Assembly (NCBI RefSeq): GCF_900100275.1
Contig: NZ_FNET01000006.1
Coordinates: 310,001-374,000 of the forward strand
DNA length: 64,000 bases
Source: Lentzea albidocapillata subsp. violacea
GTDB taxonomy: Bacteria; Actinomycetota; Actinomycetes; Mycobacteriales; Pseudonocardiaceae
Direction: 5' to 3'
Shown here: positions 16,261 to 25,059 of the stretch, piece by piece
How positions within the stretch are numbered: position 1 is the stretch's first letter
Layout: each line of letters begins with the position of its first letter
Program-made: the position numbers and the translations under genes
The notes under the pieces: generated by a model
Told to the model about the DNA's origin: nothing
The model's input: the letters and a program-made list of their open reading frames with translations, nothing else
Databases searched by the model: none

Positions 16261-17358
16261 ATGATCCCGATTACTGTCGTTGACGTGGCTGCGGCCGAGG
16301 AACTCGTGCTGCAGGTGCTCCGCTCCGGCGCGATCGCGCAGGGCCCGATGGTGAAGCGCTTCGAGGACGCCTTCGCGGGCGTCGCCGGCGTGCCGCACGC
16401 GGTCGCCGTGAACAACGGCACCACCGCGCTGGTGGCGTCGTTGCAGGTGCTCGACCTCCAGCCTGGAGACGAGGTCATCACCTCACCGTTCACGTTCGTC
16501 GCGACGCTCAACGCGATCCTCGAGGCCGGCGCCACCGCCCGGTTCGCGGACATCCGCGACGACGACTTCAACATCGACGCGGACAAGGTCGGCGCCGCGG
16601 TCACCCCGAACACCAAGGTGCTCATGCCCGTGCACCTCTACGGGCAAACCGCGGACATGGGCAAACTCGTGCCGCTCGCGCAGGAGCACGGCCTCGCGCT
16701 GGTCGAGGACTCGGCGCAGGCCGTCGGCGCCACCTTCGAGGGCCGCCCGGCCGGCAGCTTCGGCATCGGCTGCTTCTCGCTCTACGCGACCAAGAACATC
16801 ACCACCGCCGAGGGCGGCGTGATCACGACGTCGGACGACACGATCGCCGACCGCCTGCGCGTGCTGCGCAACCAGGGCATGCGGCAGCGCTACCAGTACG
16901 AGGTCGCCGGTCACAACTACCGGATGACCGACATCCACGCGGCGATCGGCATCCCGCAGCTGGAGGGCCTGGACGAGATCACCAAGGCCCGTCAGGCCAA
17001 CGCCGACGCGCTGAGCAAGGGCCTCGCGGGCATCAAGGGCCTGCAGTTGCCGCAGGTGCTGCCCGGCCGCACCCACGTGTGGCACCAGTACACGGTGCTG
17101 ATCACCGACGACGCCCCCGTGAGCCGCGACGAGTTCGCCGCGAAGCTCACCGAGAAGGGCATCGGCAACGGGATCTACTACCCGAAGACGGTCTTCGACT
17201 ACGACTGCTACCGCGACAACGACAAGGTGGTCATCTCCGACGTCCCGGTCGCCGAGCGGGTCGCCCGCCAGGCCCTGTCGCTGCCGGTGCACCCGAAGCT
17301 GACCGACGCGCAGCTCGACACGATCATCACGACCGTGCGCGAGGTGCTGGGCGCATGA
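16261..17358 (+). CDS. DegT/DnrJ/EryC1/StrS family sugar aminotransferase
   Basis: A 365-residue PLP enzyme. The cofactor Lys178 lies in SLYATKNITTAEGG, the family-specific motif. VNNGTTALVASLQVL (about 45-60), VHLYGQTADM and VEDSAQAVGATFEGRPAG are also typical. It is of the WbpE/ArnB-like type that aminates a keto-sugar nucleotide using glutamate. The next gene, a Gfo/Idh oxidoreductase, overlaps as ATGA, and such pairs make amino- or diamino-sugar nucleotides. A WecB-like epimerase is nearby, so the product may be an aminosugar for the surface glycan. The 223-bp gap upstream shows no other gene. Confidence 0.9.
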   Translation: MIPITVVDVAAAEELVLQVLRSGAIAQGPMVKRFEDAFAGVAGVPHAVAVNNGTTALVASLQVLDLQPGDEVITSPFTFVATLNAILEAGATARFADIRDDDFNIDADKVGAAVTPNTKVLMPVHLYGQTADMGKLVPLAQEHGLALVEDSAQAVGATFEGRPAGSFGIGCFSLYATKNITTAEGGVITTSDDTIADRLRVLRNQGMRQRYQYEVAGHNYRMTDIHAAIGIPQLEGLDEITKARQANADALSKGLAGIKGLQLPQVLPGRTHVWHQYTVLITDDAPVSRDEFAAKLTEKGIGNGIYYPKTVFDYDCYRDNDKVVISDVPVAERVARQALSLPVHPKLTDAQLDTIITTVREVLGA

Positions 17359-18329
17359 GCACCGTGCCGAAGATCGCGCTCATCGGCGTCGGCAACATGG
17401 GGTCGCTTCACGCCCGTGTGCTGAACCAGTCCGACCGCTGCGAGCTTGCCCGCATCATCGACCCGCGCGAGGACGTCGGCCGCAAGGTCGCCGCCGGGTT
17501 CGAAACCGCGTGGTCGCCCGAGATCGGCGATCTGTCCGACGTGGACGCCGTCGTGCTCGCGTCGGCCACCGAGTCCCATTACGGCCTCGCGCTCGACGTG
17601 CTGAACCAGGGCAAGCCGCTGCTCGTCGAGAAGCCGGTGTGCGCCGACCTCGCCGAGACCGAGGAGGTGCTGTCGCTCTCGAAGGAGCGCGGCATCCCGA
17701 TCATGTGCGGCCTGCTGGAGCGCTACAACCCGGCCGTGATGACGGCGCTCGAACTGGTCTCCGAGCCCGTCTACGTCTCCGCGGTCCGGCACTCGCCGTA
17801 CGCGCCGCGCATCCGCACCGGCGTGGCCTGGGACCTGCTCGTGCACGACGTGGACCTGGCGATCCGCTGCATGTCGGGTGTCGAGCCGGCGAACGTGTCC
17901 GCCGGTGTCGGCCAGTTCCACCCGTCGTCGGTCATCGGCGCGGAGGATGTGGTCAACACGCTGCTGCACTTCCCGACCGGGGCCATGGCGTCGGTGTCGG
18001 CGTCGCGCATCGGCCAGCGCAAGATCCGCACGCTCTCCATCACCGAGCTCGGCCGCCTGATCGAGGTGGACCTGCTCACCAGGAACGTGACGATCTACCA
18101 CCACGTCTCGCAGGACGCGGCCACGCCGGACGGCCGCGGCTACCGGCAGCAGGCGATCATCGAGATCCCGGAGCTCGTGACGGCGCGTGAGCCGCTCGCG
18201 ACCCAGCTCGACAGGTTCCTGGACCTGATCGACGGCAAGGTCGACGCCGACCGCGAGCGCGACTCGATCCTGCCGTCGCACCGCGCCGTGGCCCAGGTCA
18301 AGGCGAAGTCCGCCGCGCTGGCTGGCTGA
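17355..18329 (+). CDS. Gfo/Idh/MocA family sugar oxidoreductase
   Basis: A 324-residue NAD(P)-dependent oxidoreductase. The N-terminal Rossmann motif is IALIGVGNMGSLHARVL, the conserved EKPV motif is in LLVEKPVCADLAETE near 91-105, and WDLLVHDVDLAIR near 155-167 corresponds to the catalytic H..D region. It starts with ATG 17355, overlapping the aminotransferase stop. In WbpB/WbpE-type pathways such an enzyme makes the 3-keto sugar nucleotide that the aminotransferase then uses. The downstream membrane gene begins 20 bp later and is probably in the same operon. Confidence 0.88.
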   Translation: MSTVPKIALIGVGNMGSLHARVLNQSDRCELARIIDPREDVGRKVAAGFETAWSPEIGDLSDVDAVVLASATESHYGLALDVLNQGKPLLVEKPVCADLAETEEVLSLSKERGIPIMCGLLERYNPAVMTALELVSEPVYVSAVRHSPYAPRIRTGVAWDLLVHDVDLAIRCMSGVEPANVSAGVGQFHPSSVIGAEDVVNTLLHFPTGAMASVSASRIGQRKIRTLSITELGRLIEVDLLTRNVTIYHHVSQDAATPDGRGYRQQAIIEIPELVTAREPLATQLDRFLDLIDGKVDADRERDSILPSHRAVAQVKAKSAALAG

Positions 18330-18348
18330 ACCGGAGAACTGACTTCTC

Positions 18349-20271
18349 ATGGGTGCATTGGTGATCCTGGCGTTCTGGCTGCCAGGGCTTGTGGTGGGCT
18401 TCGCGCTCAGACTGCGGGGGTGGCTGCTCGCAGGCGCCGCCCCGGTGCTGACGTTCGGCACGGTGGCGGTGGGCGCACTGGTGCTCGGCAAGCTCGGTGT
18501 CGAGTGGACGATGCTCTCGGTGGTGCTGTGGACGCTGGTCCTCGCCTTCGTCACCGGCGCCATCACGTGGCTGGTGCACCGCCGGGTCGCCGACAGTCCG
18601 GACGAGACCCCCAAGCGCACGCTGGGTGAGCACCTGCTCATCGTCGGCGGTGTGGTGCTGGGCATGGCCGTCGGTGCCGTGACGTACTGGCGGGGCATCG
18701 GCCAGCGGCTCGACACGATCAACCAGGACTGGGACGCGCCGTTCCACGGCAACGCGATCCGGTGGATCTCCGAGCACCACAACTCGCTGCCGTCCTCGCT
18801 CGCCCCGACGGCGAACCTGCCGGGCAAGCTGGACTACTTCTACCCCAACACCTACCACGCCTTCCTGGCGCCGATGCTCGACAACTTCGCGGCGATGCCG
18901 CAGTTGTTGAACCTCGCGGTATTCGGCGTGCTGCTCGCATGGCCGATCGGCATCGCGGCGTTCGCGCTCTCCTGGCGCCTGCCTCCGCTCGCGGTCGCCG
19001 CCGCCGCTGCTGTGTCGACGTGGTTCACCGCGTTCCCGTACGACTCGCTGTGGCGCGGCCCGCTGTGGCCGTTCGTCGCCGCCGTCGCACTTCTGCCGGC
19101 CGCGCTGGCGTTGGTGCGCAAGCTCTTCACCGACCGGGGCCTCACCGGGCCGATCGCCGTGTCCATCGCGCTGGCCGGGATGGTCGGCCTGCACACGAGC
19201 CTCGCGTTCATCATCCTGGTGTACGCGGTCACGTTGTTGCTGGCCATGGTTTTCAAGTTCGAGCCGATCGACTGGAAGGCACAGGCCCTGCCACTGCTCA
19301 CGGTCGTGGTGATCGCGATCGTGGCCGTGGTGCCGGTCGCGCTGCCCGCGCTCGCGCCCGTCGCGGGCGTCACCGGCGCCCAGTGGCCAGAGTTCGCCTC
19401 ACCGGTCGAGGGCTTCGGCCAGATCCTGCTGTTCTCCCCGGTGAACGAGTACCCGCAGTGGTTCCTGGGATTCGCGGCGTTCGCGGGCATCGTTCTGATG
19501 GTGCGCAACAGGATCCTGCCGTGGCTCGTCGCGTCCTACGCGATCTTGGGCATGGCCTATGCGGCGACGGCGTCGTTGAACAACGACTTCGTGAACATGA
19601 TCTCCGGTCCGTTCTACAACGACGCGTGGCGCATCGCGACGCTGCTCTCGCTCGCCGGTTCGGTCGCGATCGGCTACCTCGTGTGGACGCTCGGCGAGAA
19701 GCTCCCCGCGCGGGTGCGGGAGAAGGTCGGTCCCAAGCGGGCCGCGTACGTCACCCCGCTCACCATCGCCCTCGTGTTTCTCGCGGTGCTGGGCGTGGTC
19801 GGCAAGGCTGCCTACATCGGCCGTAACTCGTACCGCCTGGCGCTCAACAACCGCGAGGACGAGACCGTCCGCCGTGGTGAGCGGGAGGCTTACCAGTGGC
19901 TTGCCCAGAACGCCAAGGGAACGGTCGTCATGAACGACCGCCTCGACGGTTCGGTGTGGATGTATGCACTGGCCGGCGTGCGGCCCGCCGAGTGGCAGTT
20001 CTACGGCGCTCCCGACAACTCCGCAGCGCACGAGTTGACCTTGCACCTCAACGAGTTGGCGACGAACGCGAAGGTGCGCAAGGCCGTCGACACCCTCGGC
20101 ATCAGGTACGTCCTCTACGGCAAGGGCTTGGTGCGCAAGGACTGGCCGCGCTCACCCGGTATCGACGACCTCGGCAACTACCCGGAGATCGCGCGCAAGG
20201 TGTACGAGAACCCGGACGCCACGGTCTACGAACTGATCAAGCCCGGCGACGGAAACCAGCGCTGGCCCTAG
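18349..20271 (+). CDS. Large polytopic membrane protein, glycosyltransferase-like (DUF6541-type)
   Basis: A 640-residue protein with about twelve predicted transmembrane helices in the first 490 residues and a soluble C-terminal domain of about 150 residues (REDETVRRGEREAYQWLAQNAKGTVVMND onward). The first large loop has INQDWDAPFHGNAIRWI, an acidic site reminiscent of GT-C enzymes that use polyprenyl-phosphate sugars. This and the 41380-43350 protein share the overall plan and look like the actinobacterial family that, as I recall, includes M. tuberculosis Rv3779. A glycosyltransferase role is inference. GGAG precedes ATG 18349 at a slightly long distance. A strong hairpin follows the gene. 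Confidence 0.75.
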   Translation: MGALVILAFWLPGLVVGFALRLRGWLLAGAAPVLTFGTVAVGALVLGKLGVEWTMLSVVLWTLVLAFVTGAITWLVHRRVADSPDETPKRTLGEHLLIVGGVVLGMAVGAVTYWRGIGQRLDTINQDWDAPFHGNAIRWISEHHNSLPSSLAPTANLPGKLDYFYPNTYHAFLAPMLDNFAAMPQLLNLAVFGVLLAWPIGIAAFALSWRLPPLAVAAAAAVSTWFTAFPYDSLWRGPLWPFVAAVALLPAALALVRKLFTDRGLTGPIAVSIALAGMVGLHTSLAFIILVYAVTLLLAMVFKFEPIDWKAQALPLLTVVVIAIVAVVPVALPALAPVAGVTGAQWPEFASPVEGFGQILLFSPVNEYPQWFLGFAAFAGIVLMVRNRILPWLVASYAILGMAYAATASLNNDFVNMISGPFYNDAWRIATLLSLAGSVAIGYLVWTLGEKLPARVREKVGPKRAAYVTPLTIALVFLAVLGVVGKAAYIGRNSYRLALNNREDETVRRGEREAYQWLAQNAKGTVVMNDRLDGSVWMYALAGVRPAEWQFYGAPDNSAAHELTLHLNELATNAKVRKAVDTLGIRYVLYGKGLVRKDWPRSPGIDDLGNYPEIARKVYENPDATVYELIKPGDGNQRWP

Positions 20272-20287
20272 ATCCAGGCGCGGGCAA

Positions 20288-20336
20288 AACGGTATCGGTC
20301 CCCTTACCAGATCTGGGTAAGAGGGCCGATACCGTT
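20288..20336. terminator. Long hairpin terminator
   Basis: Arms at 20288-20308 and 20316-20336 pair in 20 of 21 positions counting one G-T wobble (AACGGTATCGG with CCGATACCGTT). The right arm ends in TT without a long T tract. It closes the 16261-20271 transcript. Confidence 0.7.
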
Positions 20337-20402
20337 CACGTCGAGCATTCCTGAAGGGGACCCCTGAGCCGGGGATCGCGGAGCGCCTGGATACTGTCCG
20401 GT

Positions 20403-21419
20403 GTGACGAGCCGGAGCAACTCCCTCGACAACGTCCCCAGCCTGAGCATCGTGATTCCGGTCTACAACGAACCGGACTGGATCGGACGTTCGGTCGGCGC
20501 GCTGAAGACCGCCATCGCCAACGCGAACTGGCCCGCCGAGATCATCGTCGTCGACGACGGCAGCACGGACGACACGTCCAAGCGCCTCGCCGAACTCGAC
20601 GTCACCGTCATCTCCCAGGAGAACAAGGGCCGTTTCGCCGCCCGTCTCGCCGGGATCGAGGCCTCCTCCGCGGACCTCGTGCTGCTCATCGACAGCCGGG
20701 TCGTCATCGACCCGCAGTCCCTCGTCTTCCTGCGCGACCAGCTCGTCGCGCACCCCGAGCGCACGGTGTGGAACGGGCACATCGACGTCGACACCAAGGG
20801 CAACCCGTACGCGGGTTTCATGGCGGGACTCGTCGCGGTCGGGTGGCGGCGTTACGTCGCCGAGCCGCGGCTGGTGTCGTTCACCGCCGAGGAGTTCGAC
20901 GCGTTCCCCAAGGGCACCACGCTGTTCGTCGCCCCGAAGAACGTGCTGAAGGAAGCGGCGGTGTCGTTCTCCTCGCTGTACGACGACGTGCGGATGGCGA
21001 GCGACGACACCCGTATGCTCCGCTCCATCTCCGAGCGCGGCCGGATCTGGATCGCGCCGAGCTTCGCGGCGCAGTACAACAGCCGCGACTCGCTGCAGAA
21101 GTTCGTGAAGCACGCGTACTTCCGCGGCACGACGTTCGTCGACGGCTACCTCGACTCGCCCGGCCCGGTGCGCAACGCGATGTTCGCCGCTGGTGGCGTC
21201 GGGGTGTTCGGGCTCTTCGTGCTCGTGAAGCGGCCGCTCCTCGCCTTGGTGCTGGCCGTGCTGGGGTCCGGTGCGGCCGGTGCGGTCGCCCGCAAGAGCG
21301 GCGCCAGCAAGGACCAGGCGGTCTCGGTCGCGAAGCTGCTGCCGGTCTTCGCCGCCTGTTTCGGTGCCGGAGCGGTGCGTGGCCTGACGATGGCGATTCG
21401 GAAGCGCCTGGGCAGGTGA
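20403..21419 (+). CDS. Family 2 glycosyltransferase with C-terminal membrane segments
   Basis: A 338-residue GT-A fold enzyme. The nucleotide-sugar site is SIVIPVYNEPDWIGRSV (about 14-30) with IIVVDDGSTDDTSKR (about 46-60). The metal site appears as LLIDSRV near 98-104, with a Ser in place of the second Asp of DxD. Two hydrophobic helices at about 255-300 anchor it to the membrane. GTG 20403 is the start; TACTGT lies 5 bases upstream, too close for a confident leaderless call. It overlaps the flippase gene as GTGA, so the two are probably co-translated. The sugar donor and acceptor are unknown. Confidence 0.85.
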   Translation: MTSRSNSLDNVPSLSIVIPVYNEPDWIGRSVGALKTAIANANWPAEIIVVDDGSTDDTSKRLAELDVTVISQENKGRFAARLAGIEASSADLVLLIDSRVVIDPQSLVFLRDQLVAHPERTVWNGHIDVDTKGNPYAGFMAGLVAVGWRRYVAEPRLVSFTAEEFDAFPKGTTLFVAPKNVLKEAAVSFSSLYDDVRMASDDTRMLRSISERGRIWIAPSFAAQYNSRDSLQKFVKHAYFRGTTFVDGYLDSPGPVRNAMFAAGGVGVFGLFVLVKRPLLALVLAVLGSGAAGAVARKSGASKDQAVSVAKLLPVFAACFGAGAVRGLTMAIRKRLGR

Positions 21420-22666
21420 GAACGCTCGGCCGGTCGCTGGGCACGGTCAGCGTCGCGCTCCTCATCGGGACGGCGCTGGGAACGTTGCTGCAGATCGGTT
21501 CCGGCCGCCTGTTGTCCACCAGTGACTTCGCGGTCTTCAACGGCTACTGGGGCGTCCTCTTCGCGTTCGGCGCGGCCGTCGGCCCCATCGAGCAGGAGGT
21601 GTCGCGGCTCTCCGCGCACGCCGCGCTGCGCGGAGAACGCACCGGGTTCCAGGCGGTGCAGACCGCGCTGGTCGGCGGTCTGATCGTGGCGGCGGCCGCG
21701 CTGCTGACACTGGTTCCGCCGATCAGCGACAGGCTGTTCAGCGGGCACGGTGTGCTGGGGATCGTGGCGCTGGTTGGTGGGCTGGGATTCGCGGTGCAGG
21801 TGACGGTGCGCGGCCTCCTCATCGGACACGACCACGTGCGTGCCTACGGCGGGATCGTGGTCGTCGAGGCGGCCGCCCGCGTGCTCGTGGTGAGCGGGCT
21901 GCTCGCCGCCGGACTCACCGACCTGGTGCCTATCTCGGTCGCCGTGGCTTTGGGCTCGTTCGCGTGGTTGTTCTTCCTCTTCTCCGCCAAGAAGACGGTG
22001 AACCCGCGTGCGGGCGGAGAACCGTGGAGGCCGCTGGTACGGCGTGTGGTGGTGCTGATGTTCGGCGCCGCCCTCACCGCGTCCGTGCTGACCGGCTATC
22101 CGGCGATGGTGAACCTGCTGACCGGTGACGGCGCGAACCCGGCCCTGGGTGCCCTGTTCGCGACGGTCATCGTGGCGAGGGCGCCGCTGTTGTTGCTGCA
22201 GCCGGTGCAGGCGATGGCCGTGCCGATGGTCGTTCGGCTCTCCCAGGACGAGAGCGGTGCGAACCGCCTGCGGGCGCTGCTGGTGAAGGGCACGGCCGGC
22301 GCCGTGGTGCTGGGCGGGCTGGGAGCAGTGGTCGGCGGGCTGATCGGGCCCTGGCTGGTGCGCGTCGTTTACGGGCCGAGCTACGTCGTGACCGGATGGG
22401 CTGTCGCAGGCCTCGCCTGGTCGTCGGTGCTGCTCGGCGCGACCCTCCTGCTCGCCGCCGTGCTGGTCGCGCGCAACCAGGCGAACCTCGTGCTCGTGGT
22501 GTGGGCTGTGGTCGCCGGGGCCAGTGCCGTGACGCTGCTCTTCTGGCCGGGTGACACGGTCACACGCGCCGTGCTCGGTCTCGCGATCGCCCCGACGATC
22601 GGGACAGCCTGCGCTTGCGCGTTCGTTCTGCACCGCGGCGCGAGCGCCTCGGACCGGTCCGGTTAG
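21416..22666 (+). CDS. Wzx/MATE-like polysaccharide flippase (MOP superfamily)
   Basis: A 416-residue integral membrane protein with about twelve transmembrane helices and short loops. The N-terminal half has GTALGTLLQIGSGRLLSTSDFAVFNGYWGV, typical of oligosaccharide translocases. It starts with GTG 21416 overlapping the preceding glycosyltransferase stop and ends with TAG at 22664-22666. Between two glycosyltransferase genes, it is a good candidate for moving a lipid-linked oligosaccharide across the membrane. If so the window has two export routes, this one and Wzm/Wzt. Confidence 0.82.
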   Translation: MRTLGRSLGTVSVALLIGTALGTLLQIGSGRLLSTSDFAVFNGYWGVLFAFGAAVGPIEQEVSRLSAHAALRGERTGFQAVQTALVGGLIVAAAALLTLVPPISDRLFSGHGVLGIVALVGGLGFAVQVTVRGLLIGHDHVRAYGGIVVVEAAARVLVVSGLLAAGLTDLVPISVAVALGSFAWLFFLFSAKKTVNPRAGGEPWRPLVRRVVVLMFGAALTASVLTGYPAMVNLLTGDGANPALGALFATVIVARAPLLLLQPVQAMAVPMVVRLSQDESGANRLRALLVKGTAGAVVLGGLGAVVGGLIGPWLVRVVYGPSYVVTGWAVAGLAWSSVLLGATLLLAAVLVARNQANLVLVVWAVVAGASAVTLLFWPGDTVTRAVLGLAIAPTIGTACACAFVLHRGASASDRSG

Positions 22667-22669
22667 GCT
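22664..22669 (+). promoter_or_regulatory. Predicted -10 box that reuses the flippase stop codon
   Basis: TAGGCT fits TANNNT and is followed by 7 bases and GTG 22677. Its first three bases are the TAG stop codon of the flippase gene. Confidence 0.45.
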
Positions 22670-22676
22670 GCACACC

Positions 22677-23417
22677 GTGTCTGACTCGGTCGACTACCGG
22701 CGAGTGCTCATCGTTCTGCCAGCTCTCAACGAAGAGCACAACATCGAAAAGATCATCGCAGAGGTGAAGGCGGCGTTGCCCGACGTCGGCGTGCTCGTCA
22801 TCGACGACGGGTCCACCGACAACACGTCACTGCGCGCCCGTGAGAGCGGCGCGCACGTGGCGCGCCTCGCGGTGAACCTCGGCGTCGGCGGCGCGATGCG
22901 CACCGGCTTCCGCTACGCCCTGCGCAACGGCTTCGACGTCGTCGTCCAGGTCGACGCCGACGGCCAGCACAACCCCGCGGACGTGCCAGAACTGCTGCGC
23001 GAGCTCGATCGCGCCGATCTGGTCATCGGCGCGAGGTTCGCCGGCAAGGGCGACTACAAGGCCCGCGGCCCGCGCCGCTGGGCGATGAAGGTCTTCTCGG
23101 TCGTGCTCTCGGGGCTTTCCGGCACCAAGCTCACCGACGTCACCTCGGGCTTCAAGGCAGCAGGCCCGCGTGCGGTGCGTCTGTTCGCCGCGCACTACCC
23201 GGCGGAGTACCTCGGTGACACGCTGGAGTCGCTCGTGATGGCGGTACGCGCCGGTCTGAAGATCACGCAGGTGCCGGTCGCCATGCGCATGCGCGCCGGC
23301 GGAACACCGAGCACCTCACCCGTGAAGTCCGCCGTCTACTTGCTCCGGGCCACGCTTGCGCTGGTCCTCGCGATCGTGCGCAGGAAGCCCAAGACGGGCT
23401 CCCTCGAAGCCGCATAG
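22677..23417 (+). CDS. Dolichyl-phosphate-mannose synthase-like family 2 glycosyltransferase
   Basis: A 246-residue enzyme. VLPALNEEHNIEKII (about 12-26), LVIDDGSTDNT (about 40-50) and VVQVDADGQHNPADV (about 88-102, with DADGQH as the metal site) are the hallmarks of the DPM/polyprenyl-phosphate glycosyltransferase group, followed by GARFAGKGDYKARG and TSGFKA. Such enzymes make polyprenyl-phosphate sugars that GT-C enzymes use, which would suit the polytopic proteins in this window. There is no C-terminal membrane domain, only a weakly hydrophobic tail. GTG 22677 is chosen because of the leaderless promoter; the frame is open upstream into the flippase gene. A DUF2304 gene follows 10 bp later. 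Confidence 0.88.
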   Translation: MSDSVDYRRVLIVLPALNEEHNIEKIIAEVKAALPDVGVLVIDDGSTDNTSLRARESGAHVARLAVNLGVGGAMRTGFRYALRNGFDVVVQVDADGQHNPADVPELLRELDRADLVIGARFAGKGDYKARGPRRWAMKVFSVVLSGLSGTKLTDVTSGFKAAGPRAVRLFAAHYPAEYLGDTLESLVMAVRAGLKITQVPVAMRMRAGGTPSTSPVKSAVYLLRATLALVLAIVRRKPKTGSLEAA

Positions 23418-23427
23418 GGAGGCTCCT

Positions 23428-23826
23428 GTGTCCGAGTTCCGATTGATGGCCGTCATCGCGGCGGCACTCGTTCTCGTCGTCGTGATCGAGATGATGCGAC
23501 GCCGCAAGCTGCGCGAGAAGTACGCAGGCATGTGGCTCCTGCTGGCGCTCGGCGTCGTCGTACTGGGTGCCATCCCCGGGCTGCCCTCGGTGCTGTCCGA
23601 CCTCACCGGCGTCCAGCTCGCGGCCAACTTCGTGCTGGCAGGGGCGGCCTTCGTGCTGTTCTTCGTCGTGCTGCAGTTGTCGAGTGAGGTGGGACACCTC
23701 GAAGAAGAGGTGCGCACGACGGTGGAAGAGATCGCCCTGCTGCGGTGCGAGCTGGAAGACGTACGTGCTGAGCTGGACAAGCGCGTCATGATGACCGAAG
23801 AACAACTTCTCCGTGCCCAGCCCTGA
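23428..23826 (+). CDS. DUF2304 family membrane protein
   Basis: A 132-residue protein with three predicted transmembrane helices (about 5-23, 36-55 and 70-92) and a C-terminal coiled coil (EVGHLEEEVRTTVEEIALLRCELEDV split across about 92-122). GGGAGG lies 6 bases before GTG 23428. DUF2304 genes commonly follow DPM-like glycosyltransferase genes, as here, and probably help anchor or assemble them. No enzymatic motif is visible. Confidence 0.85.
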   Translation: MSEFRLMAVIAAALVLVVVIEMMRRRKLREKYAGMWLLLALGVVVLGAIPGLPSVLSDLTGVQLAANFVLAGAAFVLFFVVLQLSSEVGHLEEEVRTTVEEIALLRCELEDVRAELDKRVMMTEEQLLRAQP

Positions 23827-25053
<1,227 letters not shown>

Positions 25054-25059
25054 ATCGCA

